Assembly (NCBI GenBank): GCA_016704895.1 | Contig: JADIZG010000024.1 | Location: 1 to 47,952 of the forward strand | DNA: 47,952 nucleotides | Source of the DNA: Betaproteobacteria bacterium | GTDB lineage: Bacteria; Pseudomonadota; Gammaproteobacteria; Burkholderiales; Casimicrobiaceae | Reading direction: 5' to 3' | Part shown: piece by piece, positions 18,969 to 28,139 of the stretch | How positions within the stretch are numbered: the stretch's first letter is position 1 | How the letters are laid out: every line of letters starts with the position of its first letter | The notes under the pieces: generated by a model | What the model was told of the DNA's origin: nothing | The model's input: only the letters and a program-made list of their open reading frames with translations | Database searches by the model: none | Translations under genes and position numbers: made by a program

Positions 18969-18986
18969 GTCGGCCTGAAGGCCGAC
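18969..18986. repeat. REP-like palindrome
   Basis: A perfect hairpin GTCGGCCT-GA-AGGCCGAC followed by CCAC, between the DUF423 gene and the stop of the minus-strand Bug receptor gene. It has the same architecture as the element at 7670-7687, so the genome probably contains a family of these. Confidence 0.65.
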
Positions 18987-19011
18987 CCACGGGGCGCGCG
19001 TCGGGGGGAGG

Positions 19012-19995
19012 TCAATCCACCTTCGCGCCCGACGCCTTGACGACCTGCTGCCACTTCGCGGTCTCGGCCGCGATGTGGCGCACGAAGTCCTCGGGCGTGC
19101 CGCCGGCCGCGTTCGCGCCCTGCGAGAGCAGCTTCTCCTTCGCCTCGGGCGAGGCGAGCCAGCGCGCGACCTCGCCGTTGACCTTCGCGACGACGTCCTG
19201 CGGCGTGCCGGCCGGCGCGAGCAGCCCGAACCACGACGACGCCTCGTAGCCGGGCAGCCCCGACTCGGCGATCGTCGGCACGTCCGGCAGCGCGGGCGCG
19301 CGCTGCGCGCTCGTCACGCCGAGCGCCCGAAGCCTGCCCGCCTTGATCTGCGGCAGCGCGGACGGCAGGTTGTCGAACATGAGCTGCACCTGGCCGCCGA
19401 CGAGGTCCGCGATCGCGGGGGCGCTGCCCTTGTACGGAACGTGCGTCATCTGCACGCCCGCCATCACCTTGAAGAGCTCGCCGGCGAGGTGGATCGACGT
19501 GCCGCTCCCCGACGACGCGAAGTTGAGCTTGCCCGGGTTCGCCTTCGCGTACGCGATCAGCTCGGCGACCGAGTTGACCGGCACCGACGGGTGGACGACG
19601 AGCACGTTCGGGACCGCGGCGACGAGGATGACCGGCGCGAAGTCCCTGACGTGGTCGTAGGGCATCTTCGCGTAGAGGCTCGCGTTGATCGAATGCGTGC
19701 CCACGGTGCCCATCAGCATCGTGTAGCCGTCGGCCGGCGCCTTCGCGACGAGCTCCGCGCCGATGTTGCCGCCCGCGCCCGGACGGTTGTCGACGACCGC
19801 CTGCTCCTTCCACGCCTCGGCCATCTTCTGCGCGGCGGCGCGCGCGAGGATGTCGGTCGTGCCGCCCGGCGGGAACGGCACGACGATGCGGATCGGCCTG
19901 GTCGGGAACGCGGTCTGCGCGAGCGCGGCCGGCGGGACGGCGACGGCGACGGCGAGCGAGGCCGCGAGGGCGGCGAGCAGCGTGCGACGGTTCAT
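19012..19995 (-). CDS. Bug/TctC family tripartite tricarboxylate transporter substrate-binding protein (1)
   Basis: A periplasmic receptor of the Bug (Bordetella uptake gene) family, which binds carboxylates or other small ligands for TctAB-type permeases. ATG 19995 (MNRRTLLAALAASLAVAVAV) follows a strong GGAGGA and starts a signal peptide ending ALA. An in-frame ATG further upstream at 20085 is less likely. Family motifs: YPxRPIRI-like PTRPIRIVVPFPPGGTTDI, VVDNRPGAGGNIGAELVAK, PADGYTMLMG, ANPGKLNFASSGSGTSIHLA, HVPYKGSAPAIADLVGGQVQ and the end VVKASGAKVD. About 327 residues, no frame break. No tctA or tctB lies nearby, as is common for the very numerous Bug proteins of Burkholderiales. The ligand is unknown. 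Confidence 0.93.
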   Translation of the reverse strand: MNRRTLLAALAASLAVAVAVPPAALAQTAFPTRPIRIVVPFPPGGTTDILARAAAQKMAEAWKEQAVVDNRPGAGGNIGAELVAKAPADGYTMLMGTVGTHSINASLYAKMPYDHVRDFAPVILVAAVPNVLVVHPSVPVNSVAELIAYAKANPGKLNFASSGSGTSIHLAGELFKVMAGVQMTHVPYKGSAPAIADLVGGQVQLMFDNLPSALPQIKAGRLRALGVTSAQRAPALPDVPTIAESGLPGYEASSWFGLLAPAGTPQDVVAKVNGEVARWLASPEAKEKLLSQGANAAGGTPEDFVRHIAAETAKWQQVVKASGAKVD

Positions 19996-20222
19996 CTGAC
20001 TCCTCCAAGGGGCCGGTCGAGGGCCGGCGTCATTCCTGATTCGCAGGGATCCCGCGTCGACGAACGCGCGCGTCACGCCCGTCAAGCTGGCAATACGCGC
20101 ACGCCCGCCGGCGCATACCGGCCGAGCGGATCATGCGCCGGTTGAGCGGCGCCGAGCGCCATCATCCGCCGTGTCCCCGGCGTCGTCCGAGGCGACCGCT
20201 CCAACCGGTGCGTGATCCGCAA

Positions 20223-21236
20223 TCAGTCGACCTTCGCGCCGCTCGCCTTCACGATCCGCGCGTATTTCTCGCGCTCGCGCGCGATGAACGCCGCGAACTC
20301 GGCGGGGGTCTGCGGCGAGGGCTCCGCCCCCTGCGCGAGCATCTTCTCGCGCACGTCGGGCGAGTTCAGCACCTTGACGACGTCGGCGTTCCACTTCGCG
20401 ATCACGTCGGGCGGCGTGCCGGCCGGCGCGAGCAGCCCGAACCAGGTCGAGATGTCGAAGCCGGGCATCCCGGCCTCGGCCATCGTCGGCAGCTCCGGGG
20501 CGAGCTTGCTGCGCTGCGCGGTCGTGACGGCGATCGCGCGGACCTTGCCGCCCTTGACCTGCGCCATCGCGTTCGCGAGGTTGTCGAACATGAACTGCGT
20601 GTCGCCGGCCAGCAGCGCCTGCAGCGCGGGCGCGCCGCCCTTGTAGGGGATGTGAGCGACGTCGGTGCCGGTCTCGAGCTTGAACAGCTCGCCGGCGAGG
20701 TGCCCGGCGCTTCCGTTGCTGCCCGAGCCGAAGTTGGTCCTGCCCGGATTCGCCTTCGCGTACGCGATCATCTCCTTCACCGAAGTGACCGGCATCGCGG
20801 CGTTGACGATCAGCACGTTGGGCGTGATCGCGACGAGCGAGATCGGCGCGAAGTCCTTCGCCGCGTCGTAGGGCATCTTCGCGTAGAGGTTCGGGTTCAC
20901 CGCGTGCGTCGACAGCGCGCCCATCACGACCGCGTAGCCGTCGGCCGGCGACTTGGCGACCAGGTCGGCGCCGATGTTGCCGCCGGCGCCCGGCTTGTTC
21001 TCGATCACGACCTGCTGGCCCCAGGTCTCGGCGAGCTTCTGGGCAATCAGGCGCCCGATGTTGTCGAGCGAGCCGCCCGGCGGGAACGGGATCACGAGCT
21101 TGACCGGCTTCGACGGGAACGCCTGGGCGGCGGCGTCGTGGACGGGTGTCGCGGCGAGGACCAGCGCGCAGGCGACGACGGCCGCGCACATCGAGTGGAG
21201 CCGTTTCGGGGAACGTCGCAGCATCGGGGCGGTCAA
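20223..21236 (-). CDS. Bug/TctC family tripartite tricarboxylate transporter substrate-binding protein (2)
   Basis: A second Bug-family receptor, paralogous to the gene downstream of it on the same strand. It shares KLVIPFPPGGSLDNIG, ENKPGAGGNIGADLVAK, PADGYAVVMGALSTHAVNP, AYAKANPGRTNFGSGSNGSA, IPYKGGAPALQALLAGDTQF and the same end KASGAKVD. The signal peptide spans the first 38 residues (MLRRSPKRLHSMCAAVVACA is the core, ending AAA-QAF). ATG 21236 or ATG 21224 are both possible starts. The 227 bases between the two Bug genes hold no clear gene. The start faces the RND adaptor gene across a 137-base divergent region. The ligand is unknown. Confidence 0.93.
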   Translation of the reverse strand: MTAPMLRRSPKRLHSMCAAVVACALVLAATPVHDAAAQAFPSKPVKLVIPFPPGGSLDNIGRLIAQKLAETWGQQVVIENKPGAGGNIGADLVAKSPADGYAVVMGALSTHAVNPNLYAKMPYDAAKDFAPISLVAITPNVLIVNAAMPVTSVKEMIAYAKANPGRTNFGSGSNGSAGHLAGELFKLETGTDVAHIPYKGGAPALQALLAGDTQFMFDNLANAMAQVKGGKVRAIAVTTAQRSKLAPELPTMAEAGMPGFDISTWFGLLAPAGTPPDVIAKWNADVVKVLNSPDVREKMLAQGAEPSPQTPAEFAAFIAREREKYARIVKASGAKVD

Positions 21237-21295
21237 CCGTAGGTTGGGGGGCAGGCAGCGATTCTAGCAAGGGACGCGCCGAGTGCCTGCCCGAT

Positions 21296-21324
21296 TTGCC
21301 GCACCTGCGTCGCGAGTCCATAAT
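21296..21324 (+). promoter_or_regulatory. Sigma-70 type promoter for the RND efflux genes
   Basis: TTGCCG at 21296-21301 and CATAAT at 21319-21324 are separated by exactly 17 bases, about 50 bases before the ATG of the adaptor gene. The match is good for such a GC-rich genome. Confidence 0.6.
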
Positions 21325-21373
21325 TGATTCCTTTTGCCCGACCGCCGGCCGCGCCGGCGTGACGATCGCTCCC

Positions 21374-22591
21374 ATGAACAACAAGGTCGCTGTGCTGGTC
21401 GCCGTATCACTGGTCGCCGTGGGAGTCGGCGGCTACTGGCTGGGGCAGCAGCGGGGCTCCGGCGGTCAGGGGAAGCCGCCCGGTCCCACCGCGGCGGCCC
21501 CGGGACCGGCGTCGGGCGGTCCGGGCGCAGGCGCGCCCCAGGCGGTGACCGTCGAGGCCGCCCGGGTGGTCCGTGCCGCGCTGCCTCAGGTGATCACCGC
21601 GGTCGGGAGCCTGCGCTCCGACGAGTCGGTCACGCTCCGGCCCGAGGTGGCCGGCCGCATCGCCACGATCGGTTTCGCCGAAGGGCAGCGCGTGCAGAAG
21701 GGGGCTCTGCTCGTGCGTCTCGACCCCACCGTCAACGAGGCGGAGGTCAAGCAGGCCCGCGCGAACATGACGCTCGCGAAGTCCAAGTACGACCGCGCGG
21801 TCGACCTCGCGAAGAGCAACTTCATCTCGGGCCAGGCGCGCGACGAGGCCGAGAGCAACATGAAGGTCGCCGACGCCGCGCTCGCGGTCGCCGAGGCGAA
21901 GCTCGCGAAGACCGAGATCAGGGCGCCGTTCTCCGGGATCATCGGGCTGCGGCAGGTCTCGGTCGGCGACTACGTGAAGGAAGGGGCCGACCTCGTCAAC
22001 CTCGAAGCGGTCGACCCGCTCAAGGTCGACTTCCGCGTGCCCGAGATCTACCTGAAGCAGGTGCGGGCCGGGCAGGCGCTCGAGATCGCGCTCGACGCGA
22101 TCCCGGGACGGACCTATGCGGGGCGCGTGTTCGCGATCAACCCGCTGGTCGACGCGGCCGGCCGCGCGATCGTGATCCGCGCGCAGGTGTCCAACCCCGA
22201 CACGTCGCTGCGGCCGGGCATGTTCGCCCGCGTGCGGCTCATCACCGAGGAGCGCCGGGACGCGCTCGTCGTTCCCGAGCAGGCGCTCGTCCCGTTCGGC
22301 AGCGAGCAGTTCGTGTTCCGCGTCGTCGACGGCAAGGCGCAGCGCGCGCGCGTCGAGATCGGCCAGCGCGGCGACGGCAAGGTCGAGATCCGGCAGGGCG
22401 TCGGCCCGGAGGACGTCATCGTCGTCGCCGGGCAGCTCAAGCTGCGCGACGGCGTCCCGGTGACGTTGTCGCGCCCGGCCGCCCAGGCGGCGGCCGGGAA
22501 CGGAAAGGCCGCCGCACCGCAGGCCTCCGCGACGTCCGGCGCGCCCGTCCCGCCCGCGGCGCCCGACGCGCGTCCCGCGAACAAGGGCTAG
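21374..22591 (+). CDS. RND efflux periplasmic adaptor (membrane fusion protein)
   Basis: The adaptor that links an inner-membrane RND pump to an outer-membrane channel. MNNKVAVLVAVSLVAVGVGG is an N-terminal membrane anchor, followed by a Gly/Pro/Ala-rich linker. The lipoyl half-motifs are VTLRPEVAGRIATIGFAEGQ and LAKTEIRAPFSGIIGLRQVS. Between them is an alpha-hairpin (KQARANMTLAKSKYDRAVDL). The beta-barrel domain contains VDPLKVDFRVPEIYLKQV and RPGMFARVRLITEERRDALV, and the membrane-proximal part VFRVVDGKAQRARVEIGQRG. It has 405 residues and an Ala/Pro-rich tail. ATG 21374 is chosen because similarity starts there. The pump gene begins 34 bases downstream. No TolC-like gene is in the window. 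Confidence 0.93.
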   Translation: MNNKVAVLVAVSLVAVGVGGYWLGQQRGSGGQGKPPGPTAAAPGPASGGPGAGAPQAVTVEAARVVRAALPQVITAVGSLRSDESVTLRPEVAGRIATIGFAEGQRVQKGALLVRLDPTVNEAEVKQARANMTLAKSKYDRAVDLAKSNFISGQARDEAESNMKVADAALAVAEAKLAKTEIRAPFSGIIGLRQVSVGDYVKEGADLVNLEAVDPLKVDFRVPEIYLKQVRAGQALEIALDAIPGRTYAGRVFAINPLVDAAGRAIVIRAQVSNPDTSLRPGMFARVRLITEERRDALVVPEQALVPFGSEQFVFRVVDGKAQRARVEIGQRGDGKVEIRQGVGPEDVIVVAGQLKLRDGVPVTLSRPAAQAAAGNGKAAAPQASATSGAPVPPAAPDARPANKG

Positions 22592-22625
22592 CGCGGGGTT
22601 TCCGCCGCCGTCTCCCTCCGCCGCC

Positions 22626-25600
22626 ATGCAGCTGCCCGAGATCTGCATCCGCCGGCCGGTCTTCGCGACGGTGCTGTCGCTCATCATCCTGCTCGTCGGC
22701 CTGATCTCGTACACGCGGCTCGCGGTGCGCGAGTACCCGCGCATCGACGAGCCGGTCGTCAGCGTCAACACGACCTACCGCGGCGCGTCGGCCGAGGTCG
22801 TCGAGTCGCAGGTGACCAAGGTCCTCGAGGACTCGCTCGCCGGCATCGAGGGCGTCGAGCTGATGACCTCGCAGAGCCGCTCGGAGCGCAGCCAGATCAA
22901 CGTGCGCTTCACGCTGAAGCGCGATCCGGACAGCGCCGCGGCCGACGTCCGCGACAAGGTGTCGCGCGTGCGGGCGAAGCTCCCCGACACCGTCGACGAG
23001 CCGGTCGTCGCGAAGGTCGAGTCCGACGCGTTCCCGGTTGCCTACATCGCCGTCGAGACAGGCAACCTGACGCCGCTCGAGGCCTCCGACTACATCAAGC
23101 GGTACGTGCAGCCGCGCCTGTCGGTGCTGCCCGGCGCGGCCGACGTGCGCATCTTCGGCGAGCGGCAGGTGTCGATGCGCATCAATCTCGACCGCACGCG
23201 GCTGGCCGGCTACCGGCTCACCGTGCAGGACGTCGAGGACGCGATCCGCCGCCAGAACGCCGAGATCCCGGCCGGCCGGATCGAGTCGCAGGCGCGCGAG
23301 TTCACCGTGGTCGCCGAGACCGACCTGCAGACGCCCGAGCAGTTCGGCGGCATCATCGTCGCGAACGTCGGCGGATACCCGGTCCGCATCCGCGACCTCG
23401 GCAGCGTCGCGATCGGCGCGATCGACGAGCGCGTGATCTCCCGCTTCAACGGCAAGCCGTCGTTCAACATCGGCGTGATCAAGCAGGCGGTCGCCAACCC
23501 GCTCGACCTGTCGGCGGCCGTGCGCGACGAGGTCGCCCGCATGAACGAGGCGATGCCCTCCGGGCTGCGCCTGGTCGTCGCCTACGACACGTCGGTGTTC
23601 ATCGACCGCTCGATCAAGTCGGTGTTCCAGGCGATCGGCGAGGCGATCCTGCTGGTCGTGCTGGTGATCTTCGTGTTCCTGCGGAGCCTGCGCGCGACGG
23701 TGATCCCGATCGTGACGATCCCGGTGTCGCTGATCGGCGCGTTCGGGCTCATGTACCTGTTCGGCTTCACGATCAACACGCTGACGCTGCTGGCGATGGT
23801 GCTCGCGATCGGGCTCGTCGTCGACGACGCGATCGTGATGCTCGAGAACATCTTCCGGCACATCGAGGAGGGGATCCCGCGCAGGGAGGCCGCGATCCAG
23901 GGCGCGCGCGAGATCGCGTTCGCGGTGCTCGCGATGACGCTCACGCTGGCGTCGGTGTTCGCGCCGCTCGCGTTCGCGACCGGACGGACGGGGCGGCTGT
24001 TCATCGAGTTCGCGCTCACGCTGGCGGGCGCCGTGCTCGTCTCCGGCTTCGTCGCGCTGACGCTGACGCCGATGATGTGCTCGGTGCCTGCTGCGGCACC
24101 AGACGAGGCACTCGCGGCTCTACAACCTGATCGAGTCGGCGCTGGTCGCGGCTGACGAACGGCTACCGGCGCGCGCTCACGGCGACGCTGCGCGCCGCTG
24201 GGCGGTCGTCGCGTCCTGGGCGGCGGTCGCGGTGCTCGGCGGCGTCCTGTTCATGGCGCTCAAGTCCGAGCTCGCGCCCTCCGAGGACCGCGGCGTGGTC
24301 TTCGGCATCGTCTCGGCACCGCAGGGGTCGACCCCGCAGTACACGAGCGACGTGGTGAAGCCGATCGAGGAGCTCTACGCGAAGATCCCCGAGGCGGCGG
24401 CCTACACGGCGTTCTCGGGCTTCCCGACCGTCGTCGACGGCAACGCGATCCTGCGGCTCAAGCCCTGGGAGGATCGGACCAAGCGCCAGCAGCAGATCGC
24501 CGACGAGCTCCGTCCGAAGCTCGCGGGCATTCCCGGCGCGATCGCGTTTCCGCTGAACCCGCCGTCGCTCGGCCAGTCGTTCCGTTCGCAGCCGATCGAC
24601 TACGTGATCATGGCGCAGGTGCCCTATGCCGAGCTGCAGCGCATCGTCGACCGCGTGCTCGACGAGGCGCGCAAGTCCCCGGCGCTGCAGAACCTGCAGA
24701 CCGACCTCCGGCTCAACACGCCCGAGGTGCGCGTCACGATCAACCGCGACAAGCTCTCCGACGTCGCGGTCAACGTCGACACGGTCGGGCGGACGCTCGA
24801 GACGATGCTGGGCGGCCGGCAGGTCACGCGCTTCAAGCGCGACGGCGAGCAGTACGACGTGATCGTGCAGCTCGCGCCGATCGACCGCACGCGGCCGGCC
24901 GACATCAGCGAGACCTGGGTGCGCGGCCGCAACAACGAGATGGTGCAGCTCTCGAACCTGGTCGACGTGAAGGAGGGGGTGGCGCCGCAGTCGCTCAACC
25001 ACTTCAACCGGCTGCGCGCGGTCAAGGTGACGGCGACGCTCGCACCCGGCTACACGGTCGACGACGGGCTCAAGGCGATGGACGCCGCGGCGAAGGCCAC
25101 GCTGCCGACGGTGGCGCAGACCGACGTCGACGGGCAGTCGCGCGAGTTCCGCAAGTCGGGCGGCGAGATCTACTTCACCTTCGTGCTGGCGCTCCTGTTC
25201 ATCTACCTCGTGCTCGCGGCGCAGTTCGAGAGCTTCGTGCACCCGTTCGTCATCATGCTGTCGGTGCCGCTGTCGATGACCGGCGCGCTGATCGCGCTGT
25301 GGCTCACCGGCGGCACGCTCAACATCTACAGCCAGGTCGGCCTCGTGACGCTGGTCGGGCTCATCACCAAGCACGGCATCCTGATCGTCGAGTTCTCCAA
25401 CCAGCTCCGCGACAAGGGCGTCGCGCTGACGGAGGCGGTCATCGAGGCGTCGACGCTGCGCCTGCGCCCGATCCTGATGACCACCGGCGCGATGGTGCTG
25501 GGCGCGCTGCCGCTGGCGCTCGCCCACGGCGCCGGCGCCGAGTCGCGAACGCAGATCGGCTGGGTGATCGTCGGCGGCATGTCGTTCGGCACGCTGCTCA

Positions 25601-25722
25601 CGCTCTTCGTCGTGCCGACCGCCTACACGCTGCTCGCGGGCAGGCAGCGGGTGGCCTCGGCGGCGGGGGGCACGCCCGGCGCGCTGCCCGCGCGGGCCCT
25701 TCAGCCCGGGCACGCCGACTGA
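22626..25722 (+). CDS. RND efflux pump, HAE1 (AcrB/MexB-like) family, broken near its centre
   Basis: A proton-driven inner-membrane multidrug pump of about 1030 residues. It starts MQLPEICIRRPVFATVLSLI at 22626. Porter-domain landmarks are YPRIDEPVVSVNTTYRGASA and GEIxxTF-like segments. Transmembrane helix 4 carries the proton-relay aspartates in LAIGLVVDDAIVMLENI. The second half contains SELAPSEDRGVVFGIV, LLFIYLVLAAQFESFVHPFV and GLITKHGILIVEFSNQLRDK. Between 24085 and 24205 the frame changes about three times (LLRHQTRHSRLYNLIESAL, then TNGYRRALTAT), which joins the C-terminal end of TM6 to the second half. It is read from the same promoter as the adaptor. Whether the break is real or a sequencing error is open; all residues around it are conserved, which favours error. 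Substrates are unknown. Confidence 0.9.
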
Positions 25723-25819
25723 CGGCTCGACGCCGGGGCTGCGCGCGCGTCCGGTCTGCAATAGAATCGCAACCGGCACAGGGCAGAATGCCCGGCTACG
25801 TCTCACTCGAGGAGGAATC

Positions 25820-27245
25820 ATGACGCATTGCAGCAAGCGTTGGGTCCGCGCCGTCCTGGCCGCGGCGTTGTTCGGGGCTGCCGCCTCGGCGCAGGCGCAG
25901 GTCGAGATCCAGTGGTGGCACTCGATGACCGGCGCGCTCAACGACCGCGTCAACGAGTTCGCCAAGGGCTTCAACGAGAGCCAGAAGGACTACAAGATCG
26001 TCCCGGTCTACAAGGGCGCGTATCCCGAGTCGATGGCCGCCGCGATCGCCGCGTTCCGCGCGGGCAACGCGCCGCACATCCTGCAGGTGTTCGAGGTCGG
26101 CACCGCGACAATGATGTCGGCGAAGGGCGCGATCCGGCCGATCCAGCAGGTGATGCGCGAGGCCGGCGAGAAGTTCGACCCGAAGATCTACCTGCCGGCC
26201 GTCGCGGGCTACTACACGACGAGCAAGGGCGAGATGCTGTCGTTTCCGTTCAACAGCTCGACGTCCGTCTTCTACTACAACAAGGACGTGTTCGCGAAGG
26301 CCGGCCTCGACCCGAACCGCGCGCCGGTCACCTGGCCCGAGGTCATGGCCGCCGCGGCGAAGATCAAGGTGTCGGGCGCGTCGCAGTGCGCGTACACGAC
26401 CGGCTGGCCGTCGTGGGTGCACGTCGAGAACTTCAGCGCGTGGCACAACGTCCCGATCGGCACGCGCGAGAACGGCATGGCCGGGCTCGACACCGTGTTC
26501 CAGATCAACACGCCGCTGCACGTGCGGCACTGGAGCAACCTGCAGGAGTGGTCGAAGAAAGGGTATTTCACCTACGGCGGACGCAGGAACGAGGCCGAGG
26601 CCAAGTTCTACAGCGGCGAGTGCGCGATGCTGACCTCGTCGTCGGCGGCGCAGGCCAACATCAACCGCAACGCGAAGTTCAAGTACGGCGTCGCGTTCAT
26701 GCCGCACTACGCCGACGTCGCGGGCGCGCCGCAGAACTCGATCATCGGCGGCGCTTCGCTGTGGACGATGGCGGGCAAGCCGAAGGGCGACTACAAGGGC
26801 GTGGCGAAGTTCTTCACCTACCTGTCGGACGCGAAGCGGCAGGCCGAGTGGCACCAGAAGACCGGCTACCTGCCGATCACGATGGCGGCCTACGAGCTCA
26901 CCAAGCAGTCGGGCTTCTACGAGAAGAACCCGGGCACGGACGTCTCGGTGCGGCAGATGAACAACAAGCCGCCGACCGCGAACTCGAAGGGCCTGCGCTT
27001 CGGCAGCTTCGTGCAGATCCGCGACGCGTTCGAGGAGGAGTTCGAGAACATGCTCGCGGGCAAGCAGGACGCGAAGCAGGCGCTCGACCGGTCGGTGCAG
27101 CGCGGCAACGAGCTGCTCCGGCGCTTCGAGAAGACGGCGAAGGAGGGTGCGGAGGCGCGCGGCGGCCCCCGCCGCCGCGTCTTCCGCCATGCGCGTCCGC
27201 CACCTCGACGCCGGGCCCGGCTCGCGCCGGGCCCCCGTCGCCTGA
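25820..27245 (+). CDS. ugpB: Glycerol-3-phosphate ABC transporter substrate-binding protein
   Basis: The periplasmic receptor for sn-glycerol-3-phosphate and glycerophosphodiesters. ATG 25820 follows GAGGAGGAA. The signal peptide is MTHCSKRWVRAVLAAALFGA up to AQA. UgpB-type motifs: EIQWWHSMTGALNDRVNEFA, VPVYKGAYPESMAAAIAAFR, AGNAPHILQVFEVGTATMMS, FPFNSSTSVFYYNKDVF and GASLWTMAGKPKGDYKGVAK. Similarity ends at RGNELLRRFEKTAK, near 27140. The frame has no stop there and stays open to 27856 through the next gene. No frame contains a stop between 27140 and 27242, so the end is placed at the TGA 27243-27245, which requires a small shift in the GC-rich hairpin region. First gene of ugpB-A-E-C-Q. Confidence 0.93.
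27159..27234 (+). promoter_or_regulatory. Two GC-rich hairpins between ugpB and ugpA
   Basis: Hairpin one: GCGGCGGC (27159-27166), loop CCCC, GCCGCCGC (27171-27178). Hairpin two: GGGCCCGGC (27213-27221), loop TCGC, GCCGGGCCC (27226-27234). Neither is followed by a T-run, so they are not classical terminators. Stem-loops after the binding-protein gene are known in ABC operons (for example malE-malF), where they stabilise the upstream mRNA and allow the receptor to be made in excess. Confidence 0.55.
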
Positions 27246-27257
27246 CGCCGCCGGTCC

Positions 27258-28139
27258 GTGGAAAAGCGCGTCGTCTTCCACTCGCGCTGGCTGCCGTACG
27301 CGCTGGTCGCGCCGCAGCTCGCGATCACGATCGTGTTCTTCTTCTGGCCCGCGGGGCAGGCGGTCTGGCAGTCGCTGCTGGCGCAGGACCCGTTCGGCAT
27401 CAACGTCGAGTTCGTCGGGCTCGAGAACTTCCGGCACCTGTTCTCCGACGAGAACTATCTCGCCTCGTTCCGCGTCACCGCCGTGTTCTCGGTGCTCGTC
27501 GCCGGGATCGGCCTGTCGTTCTCGCTGCTGCTCGCCGTGTTCGCCGACCGCGCGATCCGCGGGGCGGGAACGTACAAGACGCTGCTGGTCTGGCCCTACG
27601 CGGTCGCGCCGGTCGTCGCGGCGATCCTGTGGCTGTTCCTGTTCAACCCGACGCTCGGCGTCGTCGCGCACTGGATCCGCGCCTGGGGCGTGCACTGGGA
27701 TCCGCTGCTCGACAGCGGCGACGCGCTGACGCTCATCGTGATCGCGGCGGCGTGGAAGCAGGTCAGCTACAACTTCCTGTTCTTCCTCGCCGGCCTGCAG
27801 TCGATCCCGAAGTCGCTCATCGAGGCGGCCGCGATCGACGGCGCCGGGCCGGGTAGGCGCTTCTGGACGATCGTCTTCCCGCTGCTGTCGCCGACGACGT
27901 TCTTCCTGCTCGTCGTCAACGTCGTCTACGCATTCTTCGACACGTTCGCGATCGTCGACGCCGCGACGGGAGGCGGTCCCGGCCAGGCGACCGAGATCCT
28001 CGTCTACAAGGTCTACAAGGACGGGTTCAAGGCGCTCGACCTCGGCGGCTCGGCCGCGCAGTCGGTGATCCTGATGACGATCGTGATCGTGCTCACGGTG
28101 GTCCAGTTCCGCTACATCGAGCGGAAGGTCCAGTACTGA
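27258..28139 (+). CDS. ugpA: Glycerol-3-phosphate ABC transporter permease UgpA
   Basis: Inner-membrane permease of the MalF/UgpA type with six transmembrane segments in 293 residues. It starts at GTG 27258 (MEKRVVFHSRWLPYALVAPQ), which matches the usual UgpA N-terminus, after a short GC-rich spacer. Key features are FVGLENFRHLFSDENY and the cytoplasmic EAA loop EAAAIDGAGPGRRFWTIVFP, which docks on the ATPase. Further landmarks are YAFFDTFAIVDAATGGGPGQ and the end QFRYIERKVQY. The frame is intact. Its TGA overlaps the ATG of ugpE. Confidence 0.95.
   Translation: MEKRVVFHSRWLPYALVAPQLAITIVFFFWPAGQAVWQSLLAQDPFGINVEFVGLENFRHLFSDENYLASFRVTAVFSVLVAGIGLSFSLLLAVFADRAIRGAGTYKTLLVWPYAVAPVVAAILWLFLFNPTLGVVAHWIRAWGVHWDPLLDSGDALTLIVIAAAWKQVSYNFLFFLAGLQSIPKSLIEAAAIDGAGPGRRFWTIVFPLLSPTTFFLLVVNVVYAFFDTFAIVDAATGGGPGQATEILVYKVYKDGFKALDLGGSAAQSVILMTIVIVLTVVQFRYIERKVQY

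Noticed and set aside
22437..25974. Long minus-strand frames antisense to the RND pump
   Set aside because: They are rich in Arg/Asp/His as expected for the complement of GC-rich coding sequence and match no family.
25820..27856. A 678-residue UgpB fused to UgpA sequence
   Set aside because: UgpB similarity stops near 27140. The remainder is in the wrong frame relative to ugpA, which has its own GTG start at 27258.
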